From Tetrahymena elliotti 4EA (taxonomy: Eukaryota > Ciliophora > Oligohymenophorea > Hymenostomatida > Tetrahymenidae): DNA of 64,000 nucleotides. The stretch is taken from positions 310,001-374,000 of the forward strand of contig JH720347.1 of assembly GCA_000231825.2 (NCBI GenBank). Direction: 5' to 3'. The first letter of the stretch is position 1, and the number at the start of each line of letters is the position of its first letter. Below the pieces are notes generated by a model, which saw only the letters and a list, made by a program, of their open reading frames with translations, had not been told where the DNA came from and did no database searches. Shown one piece after another: positions 1-20,445 of the stretch. The translations under genes and the position numbers were made by a program.

Positions 1-827
1 AATTAATAAAATCAATAATTCAAAGAAATTTACCATATTATCAAATAAATTTTGAGAAGTAAAACTAAAAACGATCATTAGTTTTTTGGTTATATTACAT
101 AAACAAACAAAAAAATTCTTTTTATATGATTTTAATACATTTTTTAAATGGAAAATTATGATTTTATTCATGTAATTAATACTCGTAATTTTATATTTTA
201 AAGATAATAACTAAATTGAAAAATTATGGTATTAGCATTTTTGTGTACAGATGTACTTAAAAAGTAAAGAAAAATAGATGTAATAAAATAAAAAATTCAA
301 TGATCTTTAGGAGAATACTAATATAAATAATGAATTTGGAGAAGTAAAACATGATAAAATTAAAGATGAAATGGTAGGTTAGTTGTTGTTTGTTAGGTTA
401 TTCATTAAAATAATAATATAAATATTTATATAAATATATTTCTTTTAATATAATTAGAATTGATAGTTTTAATTAATGATTATTATTTTATATAATTAAT
501 TGGTTGGTTGGTAGGTTGTTAATAGCTTACTATGCTTATAAATTCATTCACAAAATGTTGTTTATTTGTTTGCATTTTTATTTATTAGACAATTAAACTG
601 TATGTATTTTTCAATCATTTTTTATTTATTATTATTTATCTTTTATTATGAACAGTTTTATTAATTTATTCATTCATTATTGATTACATTTTCTTCTTTT
701 TTCATTATCTTTTTATAACTTTTAAAATATTTGAACCTAATTTTTATTATGAGTTTAGTATTAAAGAAAATCTTCATAGTTTCCCTATTATTCAAAATTA
801 ATAAAAAATTATTTATATTTTCAATTA
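1..827. other. AT-rich spacer at left edge
   Basis: Spacer of A/T homopolymer runs and short GTTG/GTAG repeats near 385-525, downstream of the minus-strand cyclin gene. Short open frames here are consistent with chance in a genome where only TGA stops. I see no supportable gene or RNA. Confidence 0.6.
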
Positions 828-3800
828 TCATAAAATATTTACTTGGATAGGTTCCTTCATATCTTAAATTACAAAAGGTAAGGTATTTGAAATAGGTAGT
901 GCAAAGAATTAAGAGATATATGAAACACATTCCACTAAATCAAAAACAGTTACTCCAAACGAAACACTTGCAAATTCATTGTATATATCATTAAATTCTT
1001 AGCTTTGCTTTACAAATATTTATCCCTATTTGACTTGATTTAAAATGTAGTCTTAAGAATATACTCCATGAGCCTTAGCTAAAATAAGATACATGATACT
1101 ACAGTGTAGAAAAGTAGCTTTTATTTATAATGTTTATATATCTAAAACAGAGAAATCCAATACCTACATATATTCTCTAAACAAATCATATGATTAACTA
1201 TGAGCTTATCTAAACTATACAAATGAACTATTGTTTTTGGAGTAGACTGAAAGTATTAAATTGCTATTTTAGGCTATTTCAGAAGTTTAAATAAAAATAT
1301 CCCATTAAGACATGAACCAATTTCCCCAGAAAGAAACTGTAGGAGGGTTTACCATAAAATTAAGTTGCTAATTTTAAAAGTTAAAATTAATTATTTGAGT
1401 TAATCTTAGCTTTAAAAGTTTACCTGTAAAATAGTTTATTCTGTCTCAAAGATTAGCTATGCTGTATATCCGTTATCAGTAGATAAGATAAATTGTTCAA
1501 CTCTTTTAGGGTAAATTTCCTTTAACAATAAAAAGGTTAATTATTAACAAATTTTAGAATTATTTTTAATATTTAATTTTTAAAAATTTGAAAAGAATTA
1601 TCTTTTTATGACCAATCAGTCACTATTGCGTAAAAAAAAAAATTAGAAATACCTCAAGTTTAGAAGCTATGAGTAAAGAAGTAACACCAATCAATTAGAA
1701 TTCTTTTGTTTGCAAATTATGAAGAAGAGAGAATATTCTATCAACAATATTTACTGCAATATAATAAGTTTCTCTTTTTAAACCGAATTCCTCACTGACT
1801 TCCATCATCCAATCTAAAAGAATAGCCCTCATTGTAGGATTGAAACTTTTCTGATTTTGCATGTAGAAAGGATTAGGTTAATAATCCATTTCTCTAGAAA
1901 GAAGATATCCCAACTAATCTCCACCAAAAATAGGGAATTAATTTTAAATTTTATCAAAATTTTCTAGCTCTTCCTTTAAGAGAGCAAGTTTTTCTTCTTT
2001 AGATAAAGTTTGAGCTGCTTATTTGCTTTTGTTTTAAGGAACTTCTTTTGTAATTTTTTAAACTTTTTATTCTTAAACTTGCTTGCTCTAATCTTTCATC
2101 TATTTATTATCAGTTTTAATTTAATTTTAATTTTCCTTCTCATTTTTATTTTGCTATGATTTAACAGGATCTTAGACTTATTTATTTTAGCTATTTGAAG
2201 ATTTAGATTCATATTAAGCAGGGTCTACAAATGGACTAATAATTGGATTCTATTAAAATTAGGGTTGACTCTCTTATTTTCTAATATTAAAAATGTTAAA
2301 AATTAAAAAAAAAAAAATTTTTTTTAAGTAAAAATAATTACTAATTTGATGCTGCATTGCTGTATGACTAAGGGATTATTTTATAATTACTGTATGATTC
2401 GATATTAAAGCAAGGCTAGTCATAGTAATTATTGGAGTAGAAGGCTTGATTAGGATCATCGTTGTTTATTTCATCTAATATATTAGAAAATTTACTTTTC
2501 ATCATATTATCTATCTAATCTTCATCACACATAAGTTAATCGTCTTCTATCTCTTCATCTTCACCTTCATTCAATTTTAAGCCCAAAGATTGATTTGCTA
2601 TTTCTTAGGAATCTTATGATTTATCAGATGAATTACTATTTTCCTAGTTTTACTAATGTCTTATTGATTTGTCATCTTCTTCTACAGCTTTTAAGCTATA
2701 TTATGAGCTATTTTAAGAGTCTTGTTCATCATAAACATTATCCTAAAGTTCATACTCACCTTCCTCAATTTTATAAATAGATTCAAAATCATTTAAATTC
2801 TTTAAATTAGAAGGTTATTTTTATTAAAGATTTGTCTAGCTATAGAAATCTTATTAATTAGTAGAATATGAATCTTCATTGAGCATATTTTATTGATAAT
2901 AAAACTTGTCTTATCTAATATTTGATCTATTAAATTCAGTTGTTTCTTCTAATAATATTTCTTAATTTTTTTTAAGCAACTCATTTTGAATTAAGGTTTC
3001 TAGTTGTTCATATTCCTTTTTCTTTGAATTTAATTTCTAAATATCAGAGCTATCTTCTTGATTTTAAATTTTAATATAGGAATTGTCTTTTACATTTAAC
3101 AGACGTAAAGATTCAATAGAAGAACATAAATCTTTGTATTCATCAGTATCTTATTATATTTTACATTATACTTTATTTTATTTTTCCGATTATGGTGTAT
3201 TATTAGAAGGTTTAGCTCCATTATTTTGGCTAAAATATTTTTCTAGGTCTTCGAAATCCATCAAATAAGAGTCCTTTCTCTAGTTAATATTGTAAAGATT
3301 AGAGAAGTGTTCTATATCATTTTTATAATTTTCAACCTATTAGCCAATCTAATAAGGTAAATTCATATTTGCATCTTTAATTGTAAAGTCTTTATTAAAT
3401 TTCATGCTTTACTTTTATGCATTCTAATTAAAAACCTAATTTTAAATATCTTTTCCTGATTCAGAATTATAGTTATTTAAAATTGATGGATTGACTATGC
3501 ATTTTGAACTTTCCTCTCTATAGGTAGATATTTAAGTCAAGCTTGAAGACTCTGAATTTAAATATTAATCAACTATAGGAATAGATTACATTAAATTTAC
3601 TTTAATTTCTTTTTAATACTTTTCTTCTTGAATTTTAACTTCCTTCTTTTATAAACCATAACAATTGATATTACTCTGATTATTTTACTCTTCAAACTGG
3701 GCCTGAGAATCATGGAGGTACCATTTTACAGGCTACTACAACTATAACAATTTTTGCTGAATTTATTTTACATTCTAAAGTTATTACTTTTTATCATTTT

Positions 3801-6355
3801 ATGCCTACTTTACATTCATATTATTATTACGATTGTTGTTGTTATCATTTATTAAGGATATGTGTTCTGTTTTAACTTTGCTAGTTTAATTTACATTCTT
3901 AATGCAATCATATTATTAATTATTTTCTACAGAATTAATCTTTTCTTGGTTAATTAAGTTATTATTTGAAAGATTTTTATTTGTTATTAATTATTATGTA
4001 GAAACTTAAGATATCTGGGGCTTTTCTTATTCTTTGTTAACAGGAAGTCCTTAAAGATAAAGATCCTAATCAAGTATTTTATTGTTACTGATAAAAGGTT
4101 TAGCTGTCTACTTTAGTTGATTTATATTTTGTTAATCTGGGCTATTCTTTTTGTTGCTTATTTAACTATTTTATTTTATAATTTGAGATGTATCATTAGA
4201 TTTTTAAGTAATTGTATCTTAAAAAGCTAGATTGTTTAGTTAAGCTGGTGCACTAGTTGGAAGCATGAAATCAGATTCAAAATTATTAAGTTTATTGTAT
4301 TGAAGTGTATAGTATTTAGAATCATTCTATGTGCTAGATGGAGCTAAATACTTGGCCTGTTACAAGAGTTCATTTATTTATTACATTTCTCTATAAGAAG
4401 GTTCTTAGTTTACATGTAAAGATGTTGACTATAAGTTACCTCTATTTGAGTTGGGGTTTGTATAGTTTTCATATACTTTGCTATAACTTTGCTAAAATTC
4501 ACTATTATTTTTGGCATAAGTGTTTTACAAGCTCGAGCTGTTTGAATTTTTACCAGAATAAGAAACAGGAGGCTCATTATTTTTGTTTATTTTGTTATTA
4601 GAATTTATTGTATTGTTGCAAGTGATATTATTCTTCTGTGTGCCATCAGTAATATTTGTTACACCATATGGAGTACTTATTGCTGAAGTGTTATTGCTGT
4701 TATTACTACAAACACTATAGCTGTTATTTGCAGTATTAGAGACGAAGTTTTATTTACTATTTCTTTCACTATTAATACCTAAGTTGAGGAAATTAAGAGC
4801 TGGCTCTTTTAATTTCTTCTGCTTCTCAATTTTTAATTGCTCAGCAAAAGTTAAATTAACTTTTTTAACATTTAATTTTGATTGATCTTATTAAATATCT
4901 TAGTAAGCACTTGTTTAAGGTAAGTTTGATTATTAATTGGAATTATTTTGTTTTGAACCACTATTATATCCATTATTGCTGCTTATATTACTGTTAGCAC
5001 TATTATAATTGCTTTAGTTTTATGTATAATTAATTCCAGTAATATTAGTTGGTGTTGGTTAATTAGAAGTAACTACTGAATAGGAATTACCTACTATTTA
5101 TGATATATTATTAATTTACATATTAGAGTGAGAGGGCTAGTTGTTAGGTGTAGCTTTATTTGCAATTTACTGATTAAAGTTTGAATTATTATAACCAATA
5201 ATAATTTAAGAGGTGTTGTCAGAAATATTTGAGCTCAGCATAGAATTAGTATAATGAGAATTGTTATTCTAAGCTGAAACCTCTTATTTTTATGCATTTT
5301 ATTATGTAGATTAAATCACTGCTTACTTCATATTATGTGTATTAGAGTTTATGATATTATTTGCTATGCTGTGGGATTTTCTACGCTTTTCAATGATTGA
5401 TTTAGGATTATAATCTTAAATAATATTGAATTCTTATTCTCTATATGTAGGGTGCGAAGACTAAGATTAGCCTTAGCATGCTTGATTTATAATATTATTA
5501 TTTTTATTCAACTGCACTTATGAAGTATTTTAAGTACCTAAATTATTTTTTCCTTCATGAGAAATTAAATTCTATACTTTGGTGTTCAACCCAACATTTG
5601 ACTAAAGTTAAAAATTAATATCATTATTGTTAACATCATTCTTATTATTTAATTTGGTTTAGAAAGAAGGGTTAGTATTAGAATTAGGTAATATTGAATT
5701 TTAGTTATATTGATGTTAATTATTAATGTTATTGCTGTTATTATTTAAATGGTTATAAGATAAATTAGATGTTGAGTTTTGTTAAGATCCTAATCCACTT
5801 TTAACATTTGTGAAGGAGGGATTTATTGTAACATCTTTCTAATGTTATGTTTATTAAAGGTTATTTTGATGAATTGAAGAAGAATTTGACTTATTTATAA
5901 TACTACTATTGTTAGATGAAACATTAGGTATGTTCGCATAATTAAATTGCTAATCATGCTTATTACTTATAGAAGTATGCTTATTATTCAAACTTCTATT
6001 AGTACTTTAATAGCTCTAGTTTTCTGCTAAGCTCAAGTAATTTTATGTAGTTTCATTACTCAGTAATGCAGAAACTCTTCTATTTTATAAATTCAAGTTC
6101 TATAGGATTAAATCGTCTGCAAGTATAGAGTAATTCTGAAACTTTGTATTTTTAATAGTATTCTCGGCTTTCAGAATAGGATTATTTTCTTATAATTCAG
6201 TTCTAGAACAAATGTTTTGCTGATGTTGTTGTTTATCTGACTCTTTTTATTTTGCCAATTTTTAATCAATTTACTAATTTAAAAAAAATAATTTTAGTTA
6301 TTGATTTTATTTAAAAAATAAAACAAACCTTTTGAGATTAAATTATTGGATTCAT
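828..6355 (-). CDS. cyclin E-like protein with giant Q/N-rich N-terminus
   Basis: Predicted cyclin, an activator of a cyclin-dependent kinase. Exons: 6355-6329, 6273-2342, 2280-1653, 1519-1424, 1367-828; all phases match and the sum is 1,740 aa. The cyclin box begins near residue 1440 and contains MRAILLDWMMEV, DRIF and a LEEIYP motif followed by a TDNGYT stretch. The second cyclin fold has a PPTVSFW segment that resembles cyclin E more than A or B. The 1,430 residues before the box are almost wholly Q, N and S, and come from one 3.9 kb exon without a single in-frame TGA. Conserved cyclin residues are encoded amid many TAA/TAG, so these must be Gln. The start ATG is followed by a 55-nt intron after nine codons. 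Cyclin identity is firm. The E-type assignment and the role of the long N-terminus are inference. Confidence 0.88.
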
Positions 6356-7039
6356 TTTTGTTTTCAAGCATTCGATATCTATTTTTAATAAAATAAAATA
6401 AATTTAACATTTAAACTTTTAGAAATTTTCTATTAATATTAAAACAATTTTTGCTGTTGAAATATTTTTCTCAAAAAAATTTTATTTTAATAAAAAGACT
6501 TTGAAAATTCTGAAAAAATTATAAAACAAAGCTTTATTCATTCAAAATAAATATTTTATGGATTAGATTTTGTTTTACTTTAAAATCATTATTTTCTCTT
6601 TACATTAACAGATGAGATTGTTGATGAAATGTATTTAGAGAAGTTATTTAGCTTTTTCGATATAATTAAGAAGCATTAAATAATCAAACAATAATTTGGA
6701 GGCAAAACTAAAATATAAAAATCATAATAAAGTGAAGTAGGTAGAAAACTGATAATTTAAAATACAAAAATTGATTTTGAATTTTGCTGTTAAAATTTTG
6801 AATTAAGATAATTCAATTTGTTAAGATATTTAATTAATTAAAAATCTTTGATTGATTTGAGATGTGTTTGTTTGTGAATATTTTTGAAATAAAAAATTTA
6901 ATTTCAAACTCTAAAAGATTTAATTCATTAAGATTTTCTGATTTGTAAATAATCCTAAGTAGAAAAATTAAGGAAAAGTAAAGAGTAAAAAATCATCGAT
7001 TTTTATAATGCTTTCTGAATGAAATATTTATGTTATTAT
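6356..7039. other. intergenic spacer
   Basis: AT-rich DNA between the start of the cyclin gene and the 3' end of the next minus-strand gene. It should hold the cyclin promoter, but I see no defined motif. Confidence 0.5.
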
Positions 7040-8711
7040 TCAAATGAAAAATTTTAAATTTAAAAATAAAAATTATTTTTTACTTTGTAATCTTAAGTTG
7101 TTGTTGTTGTTGTTGCAGATGCTGCTATTTTCTTCATAAATTGTAGATATTTTTGAATCTTTTTATAACCTACTTGAATTATTTATTTTATCATCAATCT
7201 AATTGTGTTCAATACCATTTATCTTATACTAATCATGTGTTGGTAAAATGCTTATTGAATTTTATCTAGAGTTTTTTAATCTCAACGACATGTAGTTATT
7301 TATCCCATCTTTCTATATTCCCTGATCAATTTTTTAATTATTAGACTGAAAATTTGCCCCATTTATACTTATACCGCAACTTGTTGGATTACTTGTTGTA
7401 AAACGCAAAGAAGCAGAATTGACAAAGTTCTTTTCATTTTATAATTACTGAGTTTATTGATTCTAGTTTTGAGCAATAATTTAATCATTCTTACTATCTA
7501 GCTTTTTAAAGGTGTCAATATTATGAGGTGATACTGTTTTAGGCTTAGTTTGAATCGTATTTTACTCTATATTATTGCTGCGATTACTAGAGCTGGATGA
7601 ATCATAAATAATAAGATTCTCTTTATTCTAAAATTCTTTAGAAAAACCTTGATAATTATTAAATTAAATCTAAGTTGTTGGTTGTAAATTAACTCCAAGA
7701 ATGCTGTACTACTTTGAGTGCTTGGAAATAGCTATTTCTGAGTGATGACGTTGATGCTTTTTTGTTTTATTTGCATATTGCTAGTTTATTAACTGCTATT
7801 AGGTATTATTGCTTGATGTATTGCTTTACTAAGCTATAAATTCGCTGTTGGAAGTATAGGGATGTAAACTTGAATGAGCTACTAACTACTATTACATTTA
7901 TTATTGATTAATCCCTTAATTTTCCTAATGGTCATTGTCTAACTTTGGTTTACTTTTGGTATTACCTTATATGCTTTTTTTCACATTATTTTGCTAATTC
8001 ATTTCTTGACAGTAAAGTTGATTGTTAGGATACTAATTGCCGCAAATCTATTAACTACTTGAGTTCACACTAAACATATTTGACACATTTTATATTGAAG
8101 GGTTTGAACCTTTGAGCTAGGATGTTTTACTAGAATTAGAGCCTTACATTTAAGGTTTATTTTACTAAGTGTTTATATGTTGTTCTTGCAGTATATTTTA
8201 AGCTTCTGTTTTTTGGGGATTTTATTATTATGGTAAAGAAGAGCTGTGCTAAACTTGCTAGTAACTTTGAGGGTTGTTAAGTTAAATGCTTTAACTGTTT
8301 TAAGAGCTGCTATATTTTAATGCCCCTTAGTTATTTTAAAGACTCAAAGAACTATGGTGGTTGAGTGTTTAACTTTTTGTCTTAATTATTAAAAGATAAT
8401 TTATGATCTCGATTTATAAAAAAAAAAACATAAAAATTGAAGAGATATAATACATTAATGAGCGTGTTTGATGAGGCTATAGAGGAGTACTGATGATGAG
8501 AAGGAACAGAGAAAGCTTGTTAGTCTTGTTAAAAATGAGTCTAGGTGTAGCTCTATATATTTGAAGTACCTTTATTAGATGTACTTTGAATCTACTTGGG
8601 TTGGGCCTAATGCTACGTAGGATTCTAACAAATTTTATTTTTGCTAGAGAAATTCTCTACCTATGCAAATGATCTGTTTCGACCTTGTTTCTTCTAGTCT
8701 TCAAAATACAT
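7040..8711 (-). CDS. Q/N-rich protein of unknown function
   Basis: Two exons, 8711-8454 and 8380-7040, joined by a 73-nt GT-AG intron, give 532 aa. The whole protein is low in complexity and rich in Q, N and S. It has a run of six Asn near the C-terminus, a short basic patch (KTKKHQRHH) mid-protein, and no recognisable domain. Continuous TGA-free reading and higher GC than the flanks support coding. The first ATG directly follows a pyrimidine-rich stretch ending in CGCAG, which looks like a splice acceptor, so a 5' untranslated exon or an extra coding exon may lie upstream. It resembles the Q/N-rich arm of the neighbouring cyclin in composition only. Function unknown. Confidence 0.62.
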
Positions 8712-10626
8712 CTGCGAAAGAAATAAAGAAATAAATTATTTTTTTATTTGATTATATTGTATATCTCCTAATAGCTATTATTATTTCTAGTTAATTATTA
8801 TTTCTTTCTTTTAGTATTGTTTCTTTATTTGATTTTTATTCTGAATGTGTGTGTATTTTCTTTTTAATTTATTATTGATTTTCAATAACTATGCCAATAC
8901 TCACTCTCAACAGTATCTTCCTTATTTGCTGGTATTTCGATATAAAGTTGATTTTTGTTTTCAAAAATTGTGAAAAATATTAGCCCTAAAATATTATTTA
9001 TGTAAAGATTTGCTTGAAATCAAATTCAATTTATCGTTAGTTTTAGAGCGCGTTGCACTCAGATATATTCATTTTAAAAAATTTTTAAATCCAAAATATA
9101 ATAGAAAATTCGACAAACCAATCTAATTAGACATATCAAATTAATATTAAAAATTAAAGACCAATGTTTAATAATTTAAAAATAAGTTTAATGTTTAAAT
9201 TTTTAATTTAAAATTAGAGTATGCAAGCATAATTAGATCAAACCAATAAATAATAAATACAAATTACAAAAACTCATTAGTTGGATTATTTTTCTAATCT
9301 CAACACAATACAAATTTTATATTTTAAAATTAAAAAAATAAAGTATTTGTTTTTTAATAACATAATTTATGTTAGAACTAATTTAGTAAATTTTTTAGGG
9401 TTATTTTTCAAAAGATAATTTATCATTTTATTTTCTTTTGTTTTTTCATTTTGAAATAAATAAAAAAAAATGATTTTTTTAGAGGATTTATATTATTTAT
9501 ATTGAATGATAAAATTTATAATAAATTTATTTTTACAAAATTCTCCATTCTTAAAATGTTTTTTTTCAATAATAATAACTACAATCTTTCTATGAGTAGT
9601 TTAAGTTGGATAAAAAAATAAAAACCTCATAGAGTATTAATAACTAAAATGGCAGTACTTTAAAATATAAATCTTTACTTTTATTTTATTCTAACCTTAT
9701 TAACAAATTGAAAAAATTTTATCATTTTTTATTTATTAAAGAAAAAAGGAAAAAGAAGCAAAATTTTATTCATTTATTAGGTATTCTTTGGTTTCTTTAG
9801 TTCTAAGTTATATGAAAATAATTAGAAGCTATTTTAGTAGAATCTCAGCTGTGTATTATTGAAAAATAATTTAGACTTATCATATGAATTTTTAATAAAT
9901 TAATAGTCTAATTTATAAGATAGGTTGAATGGTATTCACTATTATTTTACTAAAATTTTTAAATCAAATATTTTTAAGTCTATCCTTAATTATATTTTAG
10001 TGTTTATTCTCCATTTAAATAAATGATAAAAATGTATCTTATATTTTTTATTTATTTAAGAAAAAACTAAATATTAAAGAGATTTGATATGTTTTTAGGT
10101 ACTCTAGTTGTGATTTACTTACATAAAGTTGCTTTGAAATTAATATAATTAATTTGGAATAATATTTTAGGTTTAAAATATGCAAAATAAAATTTTTAAT
10201 TAATTTAAGTCGATATAATTTTAGATTGAATAGTAAATATTATTTATCAAAATTTGGTTTATCAAAAATTGAAAATATTTATGGCAAAAATATAATCTTA
10301 ACTCATGTGATTTTACTAATTTTTAACGATAAACTTCCCTGAAAATAAAAAGAGTTAGTACCTAAAACAAGTACAATAGTTTTAAAGGTAATATAATAAA
10401 TAGATTTCTGTAAAGCGCATTTTGTATCGATTATTGCTTGTTTATTTGCATTTATAAAATATTGAATTGTAAATAATTAATTCTAAGGAATGCTTTATTC
10501 TATTTGAATAGCTCTAAAATTTTGTTTATTCAAATTATTATCTCTATCAACAAAAATATTGTAAAAAAAGTAGTAGCAAAAAAAGAAGCATAATTTCAAT
10601 ATCTTAATTTTTTAATCTTTTACAAT
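8712..10626. other. AT-rich intergenic region
   Basis: About 1.9 kb between divergent genes (minus-strand gene to the left, plus-strand kinase to the right), so it should hold both promoters. It contains poly-A/T tracts and no convincing exon. A slightly more GC-rich part at 8880-9065 could be 5' UTR of the left gene. Confidence 0.5.
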
Positions 10627-15205
<4,579 letters not shown>

Positions 15206-16259
15206 AACGAAATTTATCTTAATTAAATAAATGTTTATAAATTAAATAATTAAATTATTGTCTAAAGTCTTTGTAAAAAGTACAAATATTTTCATAGTTT
15301 ATTAACTATTTATTTTAAACAATTCTTAAACAAATAAATTGCTTTTTCTAATATCAAAAATGAACTGATAATTTTAATATATCACAATTGAATCATTAAC
15401 TTTTTTTATTAATTTAGATTCTAAAAAAATTAAAAGATTTAAAATATATTTTTTAGTTTTTTTGATAGATTAAAGTTTAATTTTAAAGTAGAACTTTTGT
15501 TAAATTTGATGTATCATAGTTTATTGAACTACTTGGAATTTTTTTAAACAAAATCAATTGTTTTTTATAAATAAGAAAATTAGTTTTAATAATTCAATCA
15601 TTAAATTTTTTTTTTACTTCAAATTTAGATTCTAAAATAATTAAATAAATAAAGTGTTGATCAACAAAACTATATTTTTTATGACAAAACTTATGTGTTT
15701 ACAAGATGTATTATAGATTTATACTTTGATAGGTAGTTTAATTCTTATCAACTTTATGAGATAAAAAAATTAATAAAACTTACTTATCATGAATAGTTTA
15801 GAATAAAAAATAATATATTTATATTTAAGACATCAGATAAAGATTAATTAAAAAGTATTTCATCATTATTATTACCTTTATTTGCAATGTTTTTGTTTTA
15901 CTCGAAATCAGAGTTTATAATATTAGGGATTAAACATTTTAAAATATTAGATAGAAAAGAAAAACTACAAAATAATTGTGAGATATTTTTAATGTAAAAG
16001 TATTAATATTTTTTTAAGAATAAGGAAGGAACATAATTTACATATAGAGGTATAAAATTGGTGCACTTTTAATTTTTAATATTATTTTTTGAATAAAGAA
16101 ACTTTTAATTTTGGATAATGATTTTATAAAATTCTTTTATTTATGAATCAATCAATCAATCTGACAGTTAATTAAAATTTAATGAAGTAGAATAAATAGA
16201 TTTATCCTAGCAATATTTTAGTAAATTTAAATCTTTCATGTTGAAAATAAATATTCCTT
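15206..16259. other. AT-rich convergent intergenic region
   Basis: Spacer of about 1 kb between the 3' ends of the plus-strand kinase and the minus-strand MetAP2 gene. It contains poly-T/A runs and a short ATCAATCAATCA repeat near 16147. No gene seen. Confidence 0.55.
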
Positions 16260-18105
<1,846 letters not shown>

Positions 18106-20445
18106 TTCCAGATATTCTTTTCTTTCTTTCTTTCTTTATTTTTTTTGTCAAGTTAATTTAAAGTTTCTTTTTTTAGATTTATTATTTTCTCTCTTTCTTT
18201 TTTTTGCTTTTTATTATTTGTCTTTTTAGTCGTCTATTTTATGAACTCGAATATTGATTAATTTATTAATTGTTTATAAAAAGATAGATTTAAATATACT
18301 CAATGAAGACTATTATTGATAATTATAATCAAAACTAAATTATATATCCCTTATTAGATTAAAGGCTATTATCATAAATAATTAATAATATGCTTAATAT
18401 TATTATTTATTCTAACTGATTTTAATATATTAAAAGTCATTGAATAAAAAACATTTTATTTTACAAATATTGCATCTAGTAGAAATAAAGCAAGTAATTC
18501 TAAACTTTGAAATACTTCTTTATGTTTTTGATGAAATTTTTTTGATATTATGCTTTAGACATAATAAGTAATACATTAGATTAACAATATTGATAAATTT
18601 TGATTTATCCCTCTCTTCTTTAATATTTCTTGATTATTATTCACAAGAAATTTCTCATTTAGTAATTAACTTTTAATTTCAAACTTGAATTTATTAAAAA
18701 TTTTGTAAACAAACATTTTTTGTTTTTCTTTTTTTCTTTATTTCTTCTTTTGTCCCTTAATTTTAATTAAAAAATCTAATAAAATCTTTCAGGATACATT
18801 TTTTTTTTTTTGCATAAATATTTTTATCTATTCATTTTCTTATGATTTTTAATTTTCTTTTAGATTAAATTGAGTGTATCGCTCTATATTTTATCAGAAG
18901 TCTGATTATTACTAAAAAAGATAAAAATTATTTCAAAAAATAATGGCTCTAGCCTTCAATAAATTCAATCAACCAGTCATAAAGGTTCATATTTAAACTA
19001 CCCTTAAAATCAAAAGTTTCTTACATCAACAACTTAATATTTTCAATTAAAATATTAATTTAAAAATTAAAATAATTTAAATAAAATTCTCTTCGCTATC
19101 TTTAGTAGATTGCCAAAAAATATTTTTGTTTAATAACACAAAATTTAATTTGGTCTCTTAAATATGTTATTAATTTGTTTGATTTTTGTTAATAATTTTT
19201 GTTAAATAGTAAATAAACACATTACATTCTAATATTACACAAACATATTTTAATTTTAAAATACCTTTTAACTTAAACTAAACTAAAATAAAAAAAGAGA
19301 TAGTTAAAAATAAAATTAGATTTGAAAAAATTATTTAGTTAAAAATCAGAATTTGTACCTCAACTTTTGTAATAACCTCAAAATTCTCTTAAAGATTATA
19401 TATTTTTTGATATTATTATGTCTAAATATTGAATTCTTCATAGATAAAAACTTTTATGAATTTTAACATTGAAAATGTAATAGACTTTTAAATAAAATCT
19501 TTAATAAATTTTATGAATTAAATTATTTTAATAATTCAAATAAAATAACAAAATAATCTTTAATTCCTTAGATTCTTTTTGTGAAAATATCAAAATTTAT
19601 GAAAGTTCATAAATTAAATCAAATAAATTATTTTCAAGATTAAAAAATCAAAAATTTAATTTTAATTGTTTAAGTTTTAAAATTTATTTGAGTTGAAGAA
19701 AATAATTTTTTATTTAGATGAAAAAATTTAATTAATGAAAAAATAACCTAATCTTAATAAGTATTCTTTAATATTATTTATTTATTGATAATAATAATTT
19801 AAAATTCACTTTGGATATTTTTAAATTCATAAAATAATTTAATTTTGTTTCAACCTCAAAAATGTTTTTGATTTTATTTTAAAAATAATTGAATATTTAA
19901 GTTGAATTAGATTTAATTTTAGAAATTTTACATAGAGTTATTTGGTTTCAGCTTAATTATTGAGAAACAAAAAAATAAAAAATCAAATTTTGATGACAAA
20001 TAAATATGTTTTAACATTAATTATTAAAATAAATTTTGGAAGAATAATAAATATTATTAAAATATTTGCTATTTGATTACCTACCTAATTATTTAAAAAA
20101 ATATGTGAGGAATAAAATTTAACAAATTTGAATACTGCCAAAAAAATAATATTGACTTGATTTAGTCAAATAAATCTAAAAATCAACCAATCAATAACTA
20201 TCATCCATTTAGAATCTTGATTTTATTAGGATATAAATATTTGTAAAGAGCTAATATTTATTAAAACGCAAAGTTTGTTTAGTTAGTTTATCAATAGCTG
20301 AACCTAATTATTTAAGCAGCTAAGCTATCATTAATCTCAAATTAATAGCATCTTTTGATATTCATAGATAAGATTTACAGTTTTCCATCGATCTTATTAA
20401 ATTTAATAGCATTTTAATTCATCTAAATTGAAAATTATTTATAAA
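18106..20445. other. AT-rich intergenic region with pyrimidine tracts
   Basis: About 2.3 kb between divergently transcribed genes. It begins with a TTTC-repeat stretch (about 18117-18140) just upstream of MetAP2 copy A, then long A/T-only runs. No exon or RNA gene could be supported. Promoters of both flanking genes should lie here. Confidence 0.5.

Noticed and set aside
670..930. Minus-strand ORF of 86 aa in the standard code
   Set aside because: It overlaps the last exon of the cyclin gene in another frame and is A/T-driven; the cyclin frame fits the family.
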